DNA from: Prochilodus magdalenae
Lineage: Eukaryota > Chordata > Actinopteri > Characiformes > Prochilodontidae
Assembly: GCA_024036415.1 (NCBI GenBank)
Contig: JAMWET010000754.1
Span: 143,501-207,500, forward strand
DNA: 64,000 bases
Reading direction: 5' to 3'
Made by a program: the position numbers and the translations under genes
The notes under the pieces: model-generated
The model's input: only the letters and a program-made list of their open reading frames with translations
Database searches by the model: none
What the model was told of the DNA's origin: nothing
In this document: positions 61,021 to 64,000 of the stretch, piece by piece
Layout of the letters: each line of letters starts with the position of its first letter
How positions within the stretch are numbered: the stretch's first letter is position 1

Positions 61021-61470
61021 TTTTCATGCCATTCCCTGGACCCAGAGAAGGAAGTGGTGGAGGGCACTTTAGACATTTTAGACTTTTTAGTCCACCTTTG
61101 CAGATCACATACACCCATACATGCTGATTGTCTTCACTGGGTGTTTGTGGATAAAGCTAAAATGACCATTGGTTGGAAGAGCATGACCAAGACTTCCAAG
61201 TACTACCCTGGCCCCCTAATTCCCCAGACTTGAACCCAGAATCTGTGAAACCACCGATCATCATGTTCCCTCCATGGACCCCCCCCCCACGCACCTTCCA
61301 GTAACTGTGGGATGCACTTCAGTCAGTATGGCTTCAGAGACTTGTGACTACCTACCAGGACCATACTGAGTTACTTCCAGCCCATCTAGCTGCTATCCGT
61401 GCTTTACACAGCGGTTACTCTGAATATTAGCTGGTGGTCATAATAATGTGATGCGACTCTGTATTTAAAA
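61021..61470 (+). pseudogene. Tc1-like transposase remnant, C-terminal half
   Basis: From 61179 one frame reads EHDQDFQVLPWPPNSPDLNP, the strongly conserved C-terminal catalytic segment of Tc1-like transposases. The following IE (third acidic residue of the DDE triad) is disrupted by a short deletion after 61238 that also shifts frame. In another frame LWDALQSVWLQRLVTTYQDH and LPAHLAAIRALHSGYSEY continue to the usual end of the protein, followed by GGTGGTCATAATAATGTGAT of the element's 3' end. Inactive. Possibly the same family as the N-terminal fragment at 50.7 kb. Confidence 0.85.
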
Positions 61471-62299
61471 AAAAATCCATGCAATAAAAATGAGCACAGC
61501 TCAACAACTTCAAACCATGCATAGTTTTCAAAATGTTCAGAATACACTATTGGGAAAAGATAAAACAAGACGCCTTTAAAAAGACTTCAGTGGTAGAATT
61601 CTAAAATAACCGTGTAGTAGCGAGAATGCATGTAAGTGCATGTCTCCGTCAGGCTGTTTCATCAGTATGTGCAATATACTCCTGTTGCTGATTGGCGTGA
61701 GTATCGATAGTGCCATAGGGGGTGGGAGGGGATGCTTTCCAAAAACACGAAAGGAGCCCCTTTGATGCATCACCAGCACACAGTGTGAGTGGGTTTTCAG
61801 AACAGAAAGCACAAATACTGACAGAGAGGCTGCTTCTGACTTACAGGCTGCGGATCTTCTTAATCAAAAGTACTGCTCCTTTCTCCAATAACCCGTTTCG
61901 GCGCAGCAGGTTATAAAGTAACACCACACAGAAGCCTGCTTAAACCACAGAAAATATCCACAGCTCTGTTTCTGCCTAGAAACTTTGAAGCTAGCTTTTT
62001 CTCGCCTGTAAGTTGGGCTACTGTTACTGTGGCGCATTATTGTTGCCATGCTTTTTAATTAAAGAAGTTTGTTTTACTGACTTTGATGTAACTGACAATA
62101 TGAAGGCGTTCCCTGTGTGAAGGAGGCTGAAGCATGGCTTTATCAAGCCTTATCAAGTTTAACAAGCATAAAAGATTATGAGACGAGTATGATTACTTGT
62201 GTCCATCTTAAAGCAGTGCACAGCAGATTTCCTGACGTTTAAAGGGTCTAGTTTGATTGGCAACCACAATATTTGGTAATGATTCTGATCTGTCAACTC
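61471..62299. other. Noncoding sequence without recognised features
   Basis: AT-rich intron sequence. Short open frames show no similarity. Confidence 0.5.
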
Positions 62300-62960
62300 A
62301 GAAATGGAAGTGCTACAAGTCCTTTGTAGGCCCTAATGCCATTATATGTGCTTTAGATGCCAAGCAGCATTGTACAGCACTAGTCGTTGATTCAGCTAAA
62401 GTGTTTGTTTCTGATTCTGTTGAATCTCATTAAAGGGAGTTGACGTAAGCAGCCTGGTATGTTTTTGGCCTGAAAATAATTAAGCAAAGTGATTTTTAAG
62501 TTGATCTATGATACTAATTTTGTGCATATACCTATTTCAAGTACTTTTAATGGCTTAACTTTAAGATTAAAACGCATTGTGTCTACTAATTTTACTAAAC
62601 AGACTGGGCAACAGTGGAGTTTTGAATCACTCTTCGGCCTGGTATGGCCTCTTTTATAGGGTACAGCATGTGAAATTGGATATCTGTCTTTCTTATCCTC
62701 TTTCTGTAACTGAAGGAGTTCCCCAGGGCTCAATATTAGGTCATACAGTGTTTTCTATATTTACTGTATTAACAATATGCTTCCTGTAATTCAGTTATTT
62801 ACTTATATGCTCTTGACACAAACTTGTATGCCAACAGTCCCTCTCCTTCATCAGTATTAACATACTCCAGGACAGTTTTCTTCAAATCCAGGCTTTTAGT
62901 TAACTCTTTATGGTTAAACTCCACCAAGACTAAAGATTTATAGTTTAGGATGTGTAACCT
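62300..62960 (+). pseudogene. LINE (L2/CR1-like) reverse transcriptase remnant
   Basis: At about 62345-62425 the frame reads ALDAKQHCTALVVDSAKVF, corresponding to the RT motif with D-x-S-K-A-F-D. At 62577-62765, SSAWYGLFYRVQHVKLDICL then SVTEGVPQGSILG (GVPQGSILG at 62715-62741) is the hallmark non-LTR RT block. The YADD catalytic box expected next is degraded around 62803-62830 (TATATGCTCTTGACACAAAC). Stops and frameshifts occur throughout, so the copy is dead. L2-type is inferred from the order and wording of the motifs; Rex1-type is possible. Confidence 0.85.
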
Positions 62961-64000
62961 CCTCCTTCATATAATCTTTTTTTTATAGTGCCTATAATCT
63001 TTGTTTTGTAACTAAGAATATATTCTTAATGGCTTGCCTGGTGAAATTAAAGGCTAAATTTAAAAAAGGAATAAATAAGAGGTTTTGATAATAATATTGA
63101 ATTGACCTATTAGTCTTAATCAGCTATAAAAGTTTGTTTTTAGACATTTGTAGGAGGACCATGGCTAATATTGCCATGCCATTGAGTTCCAATGTGCATG
63201 AAATGAGTCGCAGGACCTTTTCAAGAAATTTGAGTAGCTCCACACCGAGCTGCCCATGTTCCTCACTTAAGAGTGAAACTAAACATTCCGCTTCCACAAC
63301 CACACCCTTTTTAGAACATCATGCAGGATTAGTCCGCAGCTTTTTGCACGTGCTCCCAATTTCATACCGTGACAGAGTCATACCTTCTGATTTCTTCTTC
63401 CATCAAAACACATTTTGCTCCTAGATGTGTAATGCGATCGGAGACTAAACGAAGCCATGGCTGGGCCTTTGATTAGCAGATTAGGTTGTACTGTGTGTAA
63501 CATGAGGCCTTTGATGTTTCCTCTCTAAACATAGCTTGTTTTATTTTAGGGAATTAAGATGTAATTGTCATGCGCTTTTAGCAGTACGTTATCTCCATCG
63601 TGTTCCCTAGAGGCACGTATTGTGTTTTGGTGTGCTAAGTAATACCATATTTTAGCTATGACATCAAAAGCGCCCATACTGTCATAAACATGGCTCTTTG
63701 TAGTAATGCTTATGCTATATTGCAAAAGAAATGGCTTTATTATATGTAGCCCTGCTTCTTAAGATATGTTTACATCTTAAATGAATTTAGTTTAGAATTC
63801 CTAAGTATGTTTTAGACCCTGCAGTGTTTCTCATGTGGTTCAAGCAATGCTTGACGTTCGTTGGGGATCATCCTGGTCAAAAAAAACGTCTTCAAGAACC
63901 ACGCCATGTCTTGGAAACCCCAAAGTTCAGCACCCGGGCCAATTCCTGGGCTAGCTGTCGAGGACTGCGGAAAAGCCAGTCACGCTTGCATTTGAGCCTG
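62961..64000. other. Noncoding sequence to the window edge
   Basis: No teneurin exon is visible. A 96-codon frame at 63134-63424 has no recognisable motif. 63430-64000 shows nothing I can name. Confidence 0.45.

Noticed and set aside
52981..64000. Search for the next teneurin exon (proline-rich segment, then transmembrane domain)
   Set aside because: No frame carries the expected PPPPL/HxPxQHH or SSVYSPPPRPLPRSTF-type motifs, so the next exon should lie beyond the window.

Overview
This is vertebrate genomic DNA, most likely from a teleost fish. Only two protein-coding exons are supported, both on the + strand. They encode the start of a teneurin, best matched to teneurin-4 (tenm4/odz4). The fish assignment rests on the repeats: dense GA, CA, TA and GATA microsatellites, a Tc1-like transposase in pieces, an L2-type LINE reverse transcriptase fragment and a LINE 3' tail, tRNA-derived SINEs including one with a V-SINE-like core, and several MITE families. 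No bacterial, viral or organellar gene organisation was seen. The order within fishes cannot be fixed from this sequence.

Layout. Positions 1-47077 are noncoding: 5' intron(s) or upstream sequence of the teneurin gene. They contain microsatellites, a 9.0-9.7 kb diverged tandem duplication, a LINE tail (10.3-10.8 kb), a SINE and MITE cluster (13.6-14.9 kb), a foldback/MITE composite beside a long AT block (20.6-21.4 kb), moderately GC-rich stretches that look like conserved noncoding DNA (26-29.5 kb, 32 kb, 36.7-39 kb), an 800-bp one-strand polypyrimidine tract (37.5-38.3 kb) and a degenerate higher-order minisatellite (45.5-46.3 kb). The first coding exon has a splice acceptor at 47076-47077, coding from ATG 47138, and a donor at 47361. 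A 5.35-kb intron follows, holding an inverted pair of MITEs and a Tc1-like fragment. The second coding exon is 52708-52980 (273 nt, phase 1-1). The rest, 52981-64000, reads as the next intron, with further MITEs, a decayed Tc1-like transposase C-terminus (61.0-61.5 kb) and a decayed LINE reverse transcriptase (62.3-63.0 kb).

The two exons join in frame (G + GA gives Gly) into the first 165 or so residues of the teneurin cytoplasmic N-terminal domain. The membrane span, EGF repeats, NHL and YD-repeat regions must lie downstream of the window. I found no undescribed multi-gene system. The points most worth following are a seven-codon upstream ORF ending two bases before the teneurin start codon, a roughly 260-bp MITE family with several copies beside (TA)n tracts, a foldback element with 62-bp arms around one copy, the higher-order minisatellite about 0.8 kb upstream of the first coding exon, and the long polypyrimidine tract. 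Calls of conserved noncoding elements rest only on base composition and motif texture and are low-confidence.
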